From JANMMJ01 sp031373255 (GTDB lineage Bacteria > Pseudomonadota > Alphaproteobacteria > Rhizobiales > Aestuariivirgaceae), in NCBI GenBank assembly GCA_031373255.1, contig JANMMJ010000023.1, positions 1 to 26,662 on the forward strand: DNA of 26,662 nucleotides, given 5' to 3'. The position numbers were made by a program, and so were the translations under genes. Shown here one piece after another: positions 16,022-23,823 of the stretch; position 1 is the first letter of the stretch; each line of letters opens with the position of its first letter. Below the pieces are notes generated by a model. That model had not been told where the DNA came from, made no database searches, and saw only the letters and a program-made list of their open reading frames with translations.

Positions 16022-17439
16022 GTATGGAGGCTCTTCCGAAATTGCGTAACTTGACTGCATCGTTGATCGTTGTGGCGCTCGGCTGGCAGGTCCAACCGGC
16101 TCTCGCCGAGAAATCGGCACCCGAGAGTCATCAGGCAATCCAGCTTTCCTTCGCGCCTGTGGTGCGCGAAACGGCCCCCGCTGTGGTTAACGTCTACGCC
16201 CAGCGGCTGGTTTCGCAGCAGAGCCTTGGACCGCTTTCCGATCCATTCTTCCGGCGCTTCTTCGGTGAGAATGGTGGCTTCGGCGCTCCGCGCGAACGCG
16301 TTCAAAACTCCTTGGGTTCTGGGGTTATCGTCGATCCACGCGGTTTCATCGTAACCAACAACCACGTGATCCAGGGCGGTACGGACATTCGCGTTGTCCT
16401 GGCCGACAAGCGTGAGTTTGAGGCCAAGCTCCTACTGGCCGACGAACGCACCGACCTTGCAGTGCTCAAGATCGAACCCGAAGACGAAAATTTGCCGTCA
16501 CTCAACATGGGCGACTCGGACAATCTGGAAGTGGGAGATCTCGTGCTCGCTATTGGCAATCCGTTCGGTGTCGGCCAGACCGTCACCAGCGGCATTGTAT
16601 CGGCTCTGGCGCGCACCCAGGTTGGTGTCTCGGACTACCAATTCTTCATTCAGACCGATGCCGCAATCAATCCCGGCAATTCCGGCGGTGCGCTCGTCAG
16701 CATGGGAGGAGAACTTGTCGGCATCAATACTGCAATCTTCTCGCGATCCGGCGGGTCGATTGGCATCGGTTTCGCTATTCCAGCCAACATGGTGCGGACC
16801 GTAGTTGAATCGGCGGAGCAGGGCGGCAAGGTCAAGCGGCCGTGGACCGGTGCCGAGTTGCAGGACGTCTCATCCGACCTTGCCAAGACCCTGGGTCTGG
16901 CGCGGCCCGAGGGCGCATTGATTGTGTCGCTCCACGCACAAAGCCCGCTCCTCGCTGCGGGATTGAAGCGGGGTGACGTGATCCTGGCACTCGATGGCAA
17001 GCCCATCGAGAACGCGCGTGAATTCAGTTACCGCGTTGCGACCTCACCAATCGACTCGTCGACAATCGTCGAGTATCAGCGCTCCGGAACGCGCATGGAG
17101 GCGCGCGCCAGGCTCATCCAGGCGCCTGAGACCACGGCGAGAGAGACGACACTCGTACAGGGCAAGACGCCGTTTGCCGGCCTCATGGTCGCCAACCTGT
17201 CGCCCGCAGTCGCAGAAGAATTGAATCTTCCGGCCTCGTCGTCAGGCGTCGTAGCCGTTGACATCAAGGGTGGTCCGGCGCGCCGGATATTCCGAAAGGG
17301 CGACATCCTGATGGAAGTGAATGGCACGCTTATCGACAGTGTCGGCAAACTTTCTGCAGCGCTGCAATCAGCTGAGGGATACTGGGAGTTTGCCATTAAC
17401 CGGAACGGCCGTGTCCTGCGGATGCAGCTTGGCGGCTGA
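16018..17439 (+). CDS. Periplasmic Do-like serine protease (DegP/DegQ type)
   Basis: This 473-residue protein has a signal peptide (hydrophobic residues 10-24, likely cleavage after ALA at 30). A trypsin-like domain carries the full triad: His116 in TNNHVIQGG, Asp146 in DERTDLAVL, and Ser222 in NPGNSGGALV. Two PDZ domains follow, at about residues 275-365 and 385-470. It should act in the periplasm as a quality-control protease and chaperone. The linker loop before the triad (PLSDPFFRRFFGENGG) matches the LA-loop type sequence of this family. The gene overlaps the regulator by 4 nt (ATGA) and shares one base with the rarA start. A second ATG (MEALPK, 16024) could also be used. The role is secure, but which named Deg paralogue it is cannot be told. 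Confidence 0.93.
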   Translation: MSMEALPKLRNLTASLIVVALGWQVQPALAEKSAPESHQAIQLSFAPVVRETAPAVVNVYAQRLVSQQSLGPLSDPFFRRFFGENGGFGAPRERVQNSLGSGVIVDPRGFIVTNNHVIQGGTDIRVVLADKREFEAKLLLADERTDLAVLKIEPEDENLPSLNMGDSDNLEVGDLVLAIGNPFGVGQTVTSGIVSALARTQVGVSDYQFFIQTDAAINPGNSGGALVSMGGELVGINTAIFSRSGGSIGIGFAIPANMVRTVVESAEQGGKVKRPWTGAELQDVSSDLAKTLGLARPEGALIVSLHAQSPLLAAGLKRGDVILALDGKPIENAREFSYRVATSPIDSSTIVEYQRSGTRMEARARLIQAPETTARETTLVQGKTPFAGLMVANLSPAVAEELNLPASSSGVVAVDIKGGPARRIFRKGDILMEVNGTLIDSVGKLSAALQSAEGYWEFAINRNGRVLRMQLGG

Positions 17440-18752
17440 TGAGCAATCTTTTCCAGGCCGCCGGGTTTGACAAGGAAGCACCGCGGCCGCTGGCAGATAG
17501 ATTGCGCCCGCAGACTTTGGCCGAGGTGGCGGGCCAGGATCATCTCACCGGGCCGGAAGGCGTGCTGACCAGGCTGCTGGCGGCAGGTCGGCTACCCTCG
17601 ATCATTTTCTGGGGCCCTCCAGGAACCGGCAAGACCACCATAGCGCGTTTGCTCGCGGGCCAAACCGGCCTTGTCTTTGAGCAGATGTCGGCAATTTTCT
17701 CAGGCATTGCCGATCTTAAGAAGGCCTTCGAACAGGCCCGCATCAGGCGCGAGCAGGGCCGCGGCACGCTGCTGTTCATTGACGAAATCCACCGTTTCAA
17801 CCGTTCTCAGCAGGACAGCTTCTTGCCCTATATTGAGGATGGCACGATCACCCTGATCGGGGCCACGACGGAGAATCCTTCGTTCGAACTCAATGGGGCC
17901 TTGCTCTCCCGCGCCCAGGTCCTGGTGTTGAATAGGCTCGATACCGATGCATTGGCGAAGCTCGCAGGCCGTGCCGAGATGTTCGAGAAGCGCCCATTGC
18001 CGCTCCAGACGGATGCACTGGATGCCCTGCTGGCCATGGCTGACGGCGATGGCAGGTATTTTCTCAATCTTGTCGAGGATATCTTTGCTGCCGTTCCCCA
18101 AGGTGCGGCGACACTCGATCCGGCACAACTCTCACTGATCGTCCAGAAGCGGGTTCCTCTCTACGACAAGGCCCAGGACGGCCATTACAATTTGATTTCG
18201 GCCCTGCACAAGTCGGTACGGGGGTCCGATCCCGATGCGGCACTTTACTATCTTGCCCGGATGCTGGGTGCTGGCGAGGATCCGCTCTTCATCGCACGCC
18301 GCCTGGTGCGCATGGCGATTGAGGATGTTGGGCTTGCCGACCCCCAGGCCGTGCAGCAGGCTCTGGCTGCCAAGGATGTTTATGATTTCCTCGGCTCGCC
18401 TGAAGGCGAGCTGGCGCTGGCACAGGCGACGATCTATATGGCGACCGCGCCCAAATCAAACGCCGCATATACGGCCTTCAAGTCAGCCACGCGACGCGCC
18501 AAGGAGACAGGTTCTCTGGTGCCGCCCAAGATTATCCTCAATGCGCCGACACGCCTGATGAAAGAGCAGGAATACGGCACGGGCTATCGCAATGATCACG
18601 ATGAGCCAGAAGGGTTCTCGGGGCAAAACTATTTTCCCAAGGGCATGGGCCGGGAGAGTTATTATTCACCGGTTGAGCGTGGATTTGAGAGAGACATCCG
18701 GAAGCGGCTGGATTACTGGGCAAGGCTTCGCAAAGAGCGCCAACCTGATTAA
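17439..18752 (+). CDS. rarA: Replication-associated recombination protein RarA (MgsA), AAA+ ATPase
   Basis: This 437-residue cytoplasmic AAA+ protein has a Walker A motif GPPGTGKTT (59-67), a Walker B LLFIDEIHRF (111-120), and the sensor 1 segment LIGATTENPSFELNGALLSR (139-158). The family C-terminal domain follows, with AMADGDGRYFLNLVED and GSDPDAALYYLARMLGAGED. RarA works at stalled replication forks and double-stranded ends and binds SSB. The start shares a base with the protease stop (TGATG). The stop codon overlaps that of cobM on the other strand. Close spacing of a Do-type protease and rarA is familiar from rhizobial genomes. Confidence 0.96.
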   Translation: MSNLFQAAGFDKEAPRPLADRLRPQTLAEVAGQDHLTGPEGVLTRLLAAGRLPSIIFWGPPGTGKTTIARLLAGQTGLVFEQMSAIFSGIADLKKAFEQARIRREQGRGTLLFIDEIHRFNRSQQDSFLPYIEDGTITLIGATTENPSFELNGALLSRAQVLVLNRLDTDALAKLAGRAEMFEKRPLPLQTDALDALLAMADGDGRYFLNLVEDIFAAVPQGAATLDPAQLSLIVQKRVPLYDKAQDGHYNLISALHKSVRGSDPDAALYYLARMLGAGEDPLFIARRLVRMAIEDVGLADPQAVQQALAAKDVYDFLGSPEGELALAQATIYMATAPKSNAAYTAFKSATRRAKETGSLVPPKIILNAPTRLMKEQEYGTGYRNDHDEPEGFSGQNYFPKGMGRESYYSPVERGFERDIRKRLDYWARLRKERQPD

Positions 18753-18761
18753 CGCCGCTCT
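18734..18761. terminator. Weak hairpin across the rarA/cobM 3' overlap
   Basis: AGAGCG (18734-18739) and CGCTCT (18756-18761) make a 6-bp stem with a 16-nt loop. GTTTTCC follows on the plus strand and TTTGCG on the minus strand. It lies inside the last codons of both convergent genes. It is weak compared with the terminator after rplQ, but it is the only candidate at this junction. Confidence 0.3.
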
Positions 18762-19519
18762 GTTTTCCTGTTGCGCAACACATGCTCATGGTTTGCGTCA
18801 TAAAGTGCTGAATCGCGAAAATCATGGGCATCGAGCACCCGCCCCACGAGTATGAGCGCCGTTCTTGTAAGTTTTGCCTCGCGAACCTTCTTGGCGATCG
18901 TTGAGAGGGTTCCACGGATGATTTTCTCGTCGGGCCATGTAACGCGATACACAACCACCACTGGACAATCGGCCCCATAATGCGGCGTCAGAGCCCGCTC
19001 AATATAGGCGAGGTTGCGAATGGAGAGGTGGATCGCAAGCGTCGCCTTCGAACGCCCCAATTCCTCCAGCGTCTCCCCTGGAGGCATCGCCGACGCCTGC
19101 ATGGTGGTGCGAGTTAGGATGATACTTTGGGCAATCTCTGGGAGCGTGAATTCGGTCTTGAGCACCGCGGCCGCCGCGGCAAATGCAGGCACTCCGGGGG
19201 TTACATCATAAGGAATCGCAAGCTGGTCCAACCGCCGCATTTGCTCGGCAATCGCGCCATAGAGGCTGGGATCACCCGAATGAACGCGCGCAACGTCCTG
19301 GCCCCTGTCATGGGCCTCCTGCATTTCATCGACAATCTGGTCCAGATGCAGTGGAGCCGTGTCGACCACACGGGCGCCGTCCGGCGCCGATTTGACAATT
19401 TCTTCTGGCACCAGCGATCCGGTATAAAGACAGACCGGGCAGGACTGGATCAGTCTGAGGCCACGAATCGTGATCAGATCGGCGGCACCCGGCCCTGCGC
19501 CAATAAAATGGACAGTCAT
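18749..19519 (-). CDS. cobM: Precorrin-4 C11-methyltransferase
   Basis: This 256-residue protein has the tetrapyrrole methylase fold. FIGAGPGAADLITIRG (residues 5-20) is the first SAM-binding loop, VHSGDPSLYGAIAEQ (79-93) the second, and YDVTPGVPAFAAAAA (104-118) the third. The cluster SLVPEE and the PAFAAAAA region are typical of CobM/CbiF. It adds the C11 methyl group to precorrin-4 (or cobalt-precorrin-4 in the early-cobalt route). It is the last gene of the cobalamin run here. Its start overlaps the cbiG-cobJ stop by 4 nt, and its stop overlaps that of rarA on the opposite strand by 3 nt. Confidence 0.95.
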   Translation of the reverse strand: MTVHFIGAGPGAADLITIRGLRLIQSCPVCLYTGSLVPEEIVKSAPDGARVVDTAPLHLDQIVDEMQEAHDRGQDVARVHSGDPSLYGAIAEQMRRLDQLAIPYDVTPGVPAFAAAAAVLKTEFTLPEIAQSIILTRTTMQASAMPPGETLEELGRSKATLAIHLSIRNLAYIERALTPHYGADCPVVVVYRVTWPDEKIIRGTLSTIAKKVREAKLTRTALILVGRVLDAHDFRDSALYDANHEHVLRNRKTERR

Positions 19520-21297
19520 GCCTTGCCTCGCTTCTTCGCGTAGCCCCTTGGCGTATATGCATAGGTTCGGCCATCGCCCCTCTTGAAGGATTTGGATTGG
19601 GATGAACCGACCATCACCAGCGTGAGCATGTCGACATCTTTTGGGTCGAACGACGACAAGGGCAAGATTTTTAGTTTTTCTTCCGGGCGCCCGAGACTGG
19701 AAGCAATGACGACTGGGGTATCAGTGGGCCGATGTGCGCTTAGTATGGCCATCGCCCGTTCCAGCTGGTCGCGCCGTTTGAGTGAGCGCGGATTATAGAA
19801 GGAGACAACAAAGTCGCCCTCGGCCGCCGCCGCTATGCGCTTCTCGATAACTTCCCAGGGCGTGAGCAAGTCTGACAGGGAGATGCAGCAGAAGTCATGC
19901 CCGATCATTGCGCCTGCTGAGGCCGCAGCAGCCTGGAACGCAGAAATTCCCGGAATGACCTCAACAGCAATGCGGCAGGGTTCGAGGTCTATGATCTCGA
20001 AAACAAGTGCCGCCATGGCATAAATTCCAGCATCGCCAGAACAGACAAGCGCGACGTGTTTTCCTTCCTTGGTCAATCCTATCGCGTGGCGCACTCGGTC
20101 TTCCTCCGCGCCGAGCGGAAACCTGTGTTCGACTTGCCCATACTTCTGCTTCTGGATGAGGTCGAGATAGAGATCGTACCCTACCCAATCGGTTGCAACG
20201 TTGAGCGCGGCGCTTGACGCTCCACTCTGAAAGCTGCGCTGCCCGGGCCCGATGCCCACGACACTGAGTCTCCCCGCCGGCCGTCCGCGCAACTCTTGAA
20301 TCACGTTTGGTGAACGGGCTATGGCGCACGTAGCCCGCTTGCTTTTGGTCTTGGTGACGATAAGTCTGCCGCCTTCACCGGCCGCTGCAAGAGCTGCAGC
20401 TTCGCACACGCTGGATATGCCAATTTCGTCTTCGACGATCTTGGACGGGTTTGGAACGATAGCCGCATAGGGTGCCAGCTGTTGTGTCGAAAAATATCTG
20501 ACGGGCAATCGGGAGACATGACGAATGGCTGGCTCGTCTTCCTTGATGTCGATTGTGGCAAAGCAGGCGATGGACTTCTCGCTGAGCTGATGCCGCTCAA
20601 GCGTTTCATGCACGAGTTGGAGCAGCTCACCAGGATCAGTGCCACGCTCACATCCCAATCCCACGGCAAGCGTCTCCGGATGGAACACCAGTGTGTTATC
20701 GTTGCCTTCAATCAGGCTCTCGGTCACAACAATAGTTTTGCTCGCTGCGTCCGATTGTTGAAGTGACGAAAGCCAGGGCGCGTCACCAACAACGTTCACC
20801 AACTCTCCGCTCAGCAACCATGTTGTGAAGGACTTGGCATCCACGCGGTTTTCTAGCCAGTAGCCGGGAGGCGGCTCGTCCAGGGACAGGCCGAGGGATA
20901 CATCTCCAGCCGTAGTAATTGCAGCGTGACCACCGATGAGGGATGCGATCCTCCTGGCGAGTTGGTTGGCGCCATGATGGCCTCCGAGAAGCGGCACGAC
21001 CGAGGATCCATCTTCAGCAACAGATATAACAGGGGGGTCATTTAGTTTACTCGCGAGGATTGGGGCGAGGGACCGGATAAGTATGCCGCTTGCGCACAAT
21101 CCAACAATCATTCGTCCATCTGAAAATATCTGCTGCAGGTGGCCGCTTGCCTTCTCGAAGCCGAAATCGTGTCCGGCAATGCTGTGTGGGGCATGGATTT
21201 CACAGGGCATTTGCTCAAGTTTCTCGATCTCCAGCTTTAGGCGTCTGGCCATTGGCATGGCAGACGCTGTCAGAACGAAGATAACGGGGATCACCAT
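19516..21297 (-). CDS. cobJ: CbiG-CobJ fusion: cobalamin biosynthesis protein and precorrin-3B C17-methyltransferase
   Basis: This is a 593-residue two-part protein. Residues 1 to about 335 are CbiG-like: LCASGILIRSLAPILASK (67-84) and LLGGHHGANQLARRIAS (103-119) belong to the N-terminal part, and AVGLGCERGTDPGELLQL (211-228) with GISSVCEAAALAAAG to the C-terminal part, which resembles CobE. Residues 343-593 are CobJ: LSVVGIGPGQ, ALVCSGDAGIYAMAALVFE and VVSFYNPRSLKRRDQLERA. CobJ methylates C17 and contracts the ring. CbiG opens the delta-lactone in the anaerobic pathway. The gene overlaps cobI by 7 nt and cobM by 4 nt. The CbiG half may supply only a CobE-like intermediate-carrier role. Confidence 0.93.
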   Translation of the reverse strand: MVIPVIFVLTASAMPMARRLKLEIEKLEQMPCEIHAPHSIAGHDFGFEKASGHLQQIFSDGRMIVGLCASGILIRSLAPILASKLNDPPVISVAEDGSSVVPLLGGHHGANQLARRIASLIGGHAAITTAGDVSLGLSLDEPPPGYWLENRVDAKSFTTWLLSGELVNVVGDAPWLSSLQQSDAASKTIVVTESLIEGNDNTLVFHPETLAVGLGCERGTDPGELLQLVHETLERHQLSEKSIACFATIDIKEDEPAIRHVSRLPVRYFSTQQLAPYAAIVPNPSKIVEDEIGISSVCEAAALAAAGEGGRLIVTKTKSKRATCAIARSPNVIQELRGRPAGRLSVVGIGPGQRSFQSGASSAALNVATDWVGYDLYLDLIQKQKYGQVEHRFPLGAEEDRVRHAIGLTKEGKHVALVCSGDAGIYAMAALVFEIIDLEPCRIAVEVIPGISAFQAAAASAGAMIGHDFCCISLSDLLTPWEVIEKRIAAAAEGDFVVSFYNPRSLKRRDQLERAMAILSAHRPTDTPVVIASSLGRPEEKLKILPLSSFDPKDVDMLTLVMVGSSQSKSFKRGDGRTYAYTPRGYAKKRGKA

Positions 21298-21998
21298 GCC
21301 TCCCGCCCGGCATAGACAAGTATGGTCGAAAAGTACGGAAGCGCGTCCATCTTCACGTCTTTGACAGCAATAACTTCTTCATTGGAGGCGCTCGCTCTGA
21401 TGACTGCAATCGCCGAGGAAAGCAGGTCCAGTTCCAATAGTGCCGTGCGCACTTTCGCGAAATGTCGGCCGACTTTGATTATTGCGGCAGACTCCGTTGC
21501 CCGGAGTTCGTCGCGCAGCCGCTGAGGCTCAAGCGTGGCCGGAACCACTTTGAACACCTCATTGCGCGCTGCCAGTGGACGGCCAATTGCCGCAGCCGAG
21601 GCCGTAACAGAAGCGACACCGGGTACGACCAACGCCGGGTGCTTTGGTGCAAGTCTGGAGTAGATGTACATGAAGCTTCCATAGAAAAAGGGATCGCCTT
21701 CGCAGAGCACCACCACATTTCGGCCCAGTACAAGATGGCTGGCGATGAGATTGCAGCCGTCATCATATGCCTTCTCTGCTGGTGCCCGCTCGGGACGCAT
21801 CGGCACATCAATCGCAATTTCTATGACGTCTTCAGGCAGGAAGGGCTTGGCGATATCCCTTGCCATGCTCTCGCCCCCGTTCGCTGAAAGGTAAGCAATC
21901 ACCGGTGTGGTCGACAGGAGACGCCAGGCCTTGACGGTCAAGAGCTCTGGATCGCCGGGTCCCACGCCGACGCCATAGAGCGTACCACTATTCACCAT
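21291..21998 (-). CDS. cobI: Precorrin-2 C20-methyltransferase
   Basis: The ATG at 21998 is preferred. It makes a 7-nt overlap (ATGGTGA) with cobL identical to the one between this gene and cobJ. A GTG at 22016 would add six residues but overlaps cobL by 25 nt. The 235-residue product opens with LYGVGVGPGDPELLTVKAWR, the first SAM loop of CobI/CbiL. VLCEGDPFFYGSFMYIYSRL and VVPGVASVTASAAAIGRPLA follow. It transfers a methyl group to C20 of precorrin-2, the first step committed to corrin. It lies between cobL and the cbiG-cobJ fusion on the minus strand. Confidence 0.94.
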   Translation of the reverse strand: MVNSGTLYGVGVGPGDPELLTVKAWRLLSTTPVIAYLSANGGESMARDIAKPFLPEDVIEIAIDVPMRPERAPAEKAYDDGCNLIASHLVLGRNVVVLCEGDPFFYGSFMYIYSRLAPKHPALVVPGVASVTASAAAIGRPLAARNEVFKVVPATLEPQRLRDELRATESAAIIKVGRHFAKVRTALLELDLLSSAIAVIRASASNEEVIAVKDVKMDALPYFSTILVYAGREAW

Positions 21999-23200
21999 GG
22001 CTTCATCGTTCGCCACTGGAGCACGGCCATGCGCGGACGAAGTGCCCGGAGGCGTCCCACATGGGTTAGATGTGAAACTTCCATCCGCACCAGATCACCG
22101 CCGAATTTTTCCTGGAGGTCGACAAGATGGAGTTCGCCCTCAAGGGTGACGACATTGGCAACCATCCGACCCCCTGGCTTGAGCGCGGCCCAACTCTCCT
22201 CAAAGGCACCGGGGATCCCCATTCCGCCGCCGATGAAGACCGCATCTGGTTGGGTTTGGCCTGCGAGACTGCCCGGCGCCTTTCCCGAAACAATTTTCAG
22301 GCGCGGCGTGCCAAGCCGGTCGGCATTGCGGCTGATCATCAGCAAACGGTCTTCATCACATTCGAATGCGATGGCTTCGCAGCCGCGCGTTGATCTCATC
22401 CACTCGATGCCAACGGAACCGCAACCTGCGCCCACATCCCACAGCAGTTGATCAGGGGCTGGTCCGAGGGCCGCAAGGGTCGCGGCGCGAACCTCTCGTT
22501 TGGTGAGCTGCCCGTCATGCTCGAAGGCTTCGTCGGCCAGGCCCGCGAGCCGCGACCAGATCAGTGCTGTTGGCGAGGCCACACACCGGATCGCGACCGT
22601 GTTCAGATCGGAATATTGTTTAAGTTCAGCGTGTTCGGCGACAAAGCTCGACTTCTGCTCAAACTCCCCGCCCATGTTCTCGAGAACAGTGACGACACTT
22701 CGGCCAAAACCACGATCGACCAGCCTTCGGCAAATCTCCGGTATTGTCGCTGCATCGGCCGTGAGCACGATAACCTTGGCGCCCGGCTGTATGGAGGATT
22801 CGACATTGGCGGCGTGCCGGCCATGCAGCGTCAGCGTATCGCAATCGGGCAGCGACCAGCCCATGCGCGCGGTGGCAAGTGAGAAGGCCGACAGATGCGG
22901 AATGATTTCCATTTCGGCAAATGGGATAAATTCGAGAAGCTTGCGCGCAACGCCGTAGTTTAGTGGATCGCCGGTGGCGAGAAGCGCTGTCCTGCGTCCG
23001 ATCAGCGATTTCATTTCATCGACAACCTTGAAGAACGGCTGCGGCCACAGGTGTATGTCAGCCCTGGTCTCAGGAAGAAAGGCCAGCAGCCGCTCGGAGC
23101 CAATGATTACTTCGGCGTTCAGGATTTCATCGCGGGCGCGATGCGAAAGACCGTCAAAACCATCTTCCCCCATGCCGATAATTGTCAGCCACTTGCTCAT
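21992..23200 (-). CDS. cobL: Precorrin-6Y C5,15-methyltransferase (decarboxylating), CbiE-CbiT fusion
   Basis: This 402-residue protein joins two enzymes. Residues 1 to about 205 are CbiE-like, with LTIIGMGEDGFDGLSHRAR (5-23) and LATGDPLNYGVARKLLEFIP (74-93); they methylate C5. From about residue 228 the CbiT part begins (LTKREVRAATLAALGP) with a class I SAM motif LWDVGAGCGSVGIEW (253-267); it methylates C15 and removes the acetate carboxyl. The fused form is the normal CobL of aerobic-type producers. The start overlaps the cobH stop by 4 nt, and the stop overlaps the start of cobI. Confidence 0.96.
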   Translation of the reverse strand: MSKWLTIIGMGEDGFDGLSHRARDEILNAEVIIGSERLLAFLPETRADIHLWPQPFFKVVDEMKSLIGRRTALLATGDPLNYGVARKLLEFIPFAEMEIIPHLSAFSLATARMGWSLPDCDTLTLHGRHAANVESSIQPGAKVIVLTADAATIPEICRRLVDRGFGRSVVTVLENMGGEFEQKSSFVAEHAELKQYSDLNTVAIRCVASPTALIWSRLAGLADEAFEHDGQLTKREVRAATLAALGPAPDQLLWDVGAGCGSVGIEWMRSTRGCEAIAFECDEDRLLMISRNADRLGTPRLKIVSGKAPGSLAGQTQPDAVFIGGGMGIPGAFEESWAALKPGGRMVANVVTLEGELHLVDLQEKFGGDLVRMEVSHLTHVGRLRALRPRMAVLQWRTMKPW

Positions 23201-23823
23201 GGCGTCAGCCCCTTGGTGAGGGCGTTGACAACCGCTGCTGCCATCGCCGAGCCGCCGCGCCTGCCGGGAAGAGTCGCAAAGGGAACCCAGCGTGAATCGC
23301 GCAGCAACTCGGCCTTGCTTTCCACCGCGCCGACAAACCCAACGGGAAAGCCGATAATGGCCGCAGGCTTGGTGGCGCCTGCGTCAATCGCTTCCAGCAG
23401 GGCAAACAGCGCCGTGGGCGCATTGCCAATCACAACGATTGAGCCCTCAAGATACGGCTCCCACAACTCCACCGCCGCTGCGGATCGCGTCGTCTTGCGC
23501 GCCAGTCCGATCTCCCGTGCGCGCGGATCGTTGAGCGTGCAGATCACGTCCGTCCCGCGCGGGAGTTGTCTGGAGATGATGCCGTGCTTCACCATCTCGG
23601 CATCGACGATGATAGAACACCCGGCAAGCAATGCCGTCTTGGCGGCAGTCACGAAGCCAGTTGAGAAACGGAGTTCATTGGCGATATCGGTCATGCCGCA
23701 GGCGTGGATGACCCGTATGGCGATTTCCTGCACTGCAGGCTCCATGCCCGAGAGATCGGCCTCTGCCTGTATCGTGGCAAACGACTGGACATAGATCGCT
23801 TCGGGGTCGCGCAAATATTGCAC
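23197..23823 (-). CDS. cobH: Precorrin-8X methylmutase
   Basis: This 208-residue protein begins at a GTG that shares one base with the cbiX stop (TAGTG). YLRDPEAIYVQSFATIQAEA is the family N-terminus. The catalytic histidine is His40 in IAIRVIHACGM. AALLAGCSIIVDAEMVKHGI-like and GFPVGFVGAVESKAEL blocks follow in the expected order. CobH (CbiC) moves the C11 methyl to C12, producing hydrogenobyrinate, or its cobalt form if metal is already in place. It is the second clear gene of the minus-strand cobalamin operon after cbiX. Confidence 0.95.
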   Translation of the reverse strand: MQYLRDPEAIYVQSFATIQAEADLSGMEPAVQEIAIRVIHACGMTDIANELRFSTGFVTAAKTALLAGCSIIVDAEMVKHGIISRQLPRGTDVICTLNDPRAREIGLARKTTRSAAAVELWEPYLEGSIVVIGNAPTALFALLEAIDAGATKPAAIIGFPVGFVGAVESKAELLRDSRWVPFATLPGRRGGSAMAAAVVNALTKGLTP

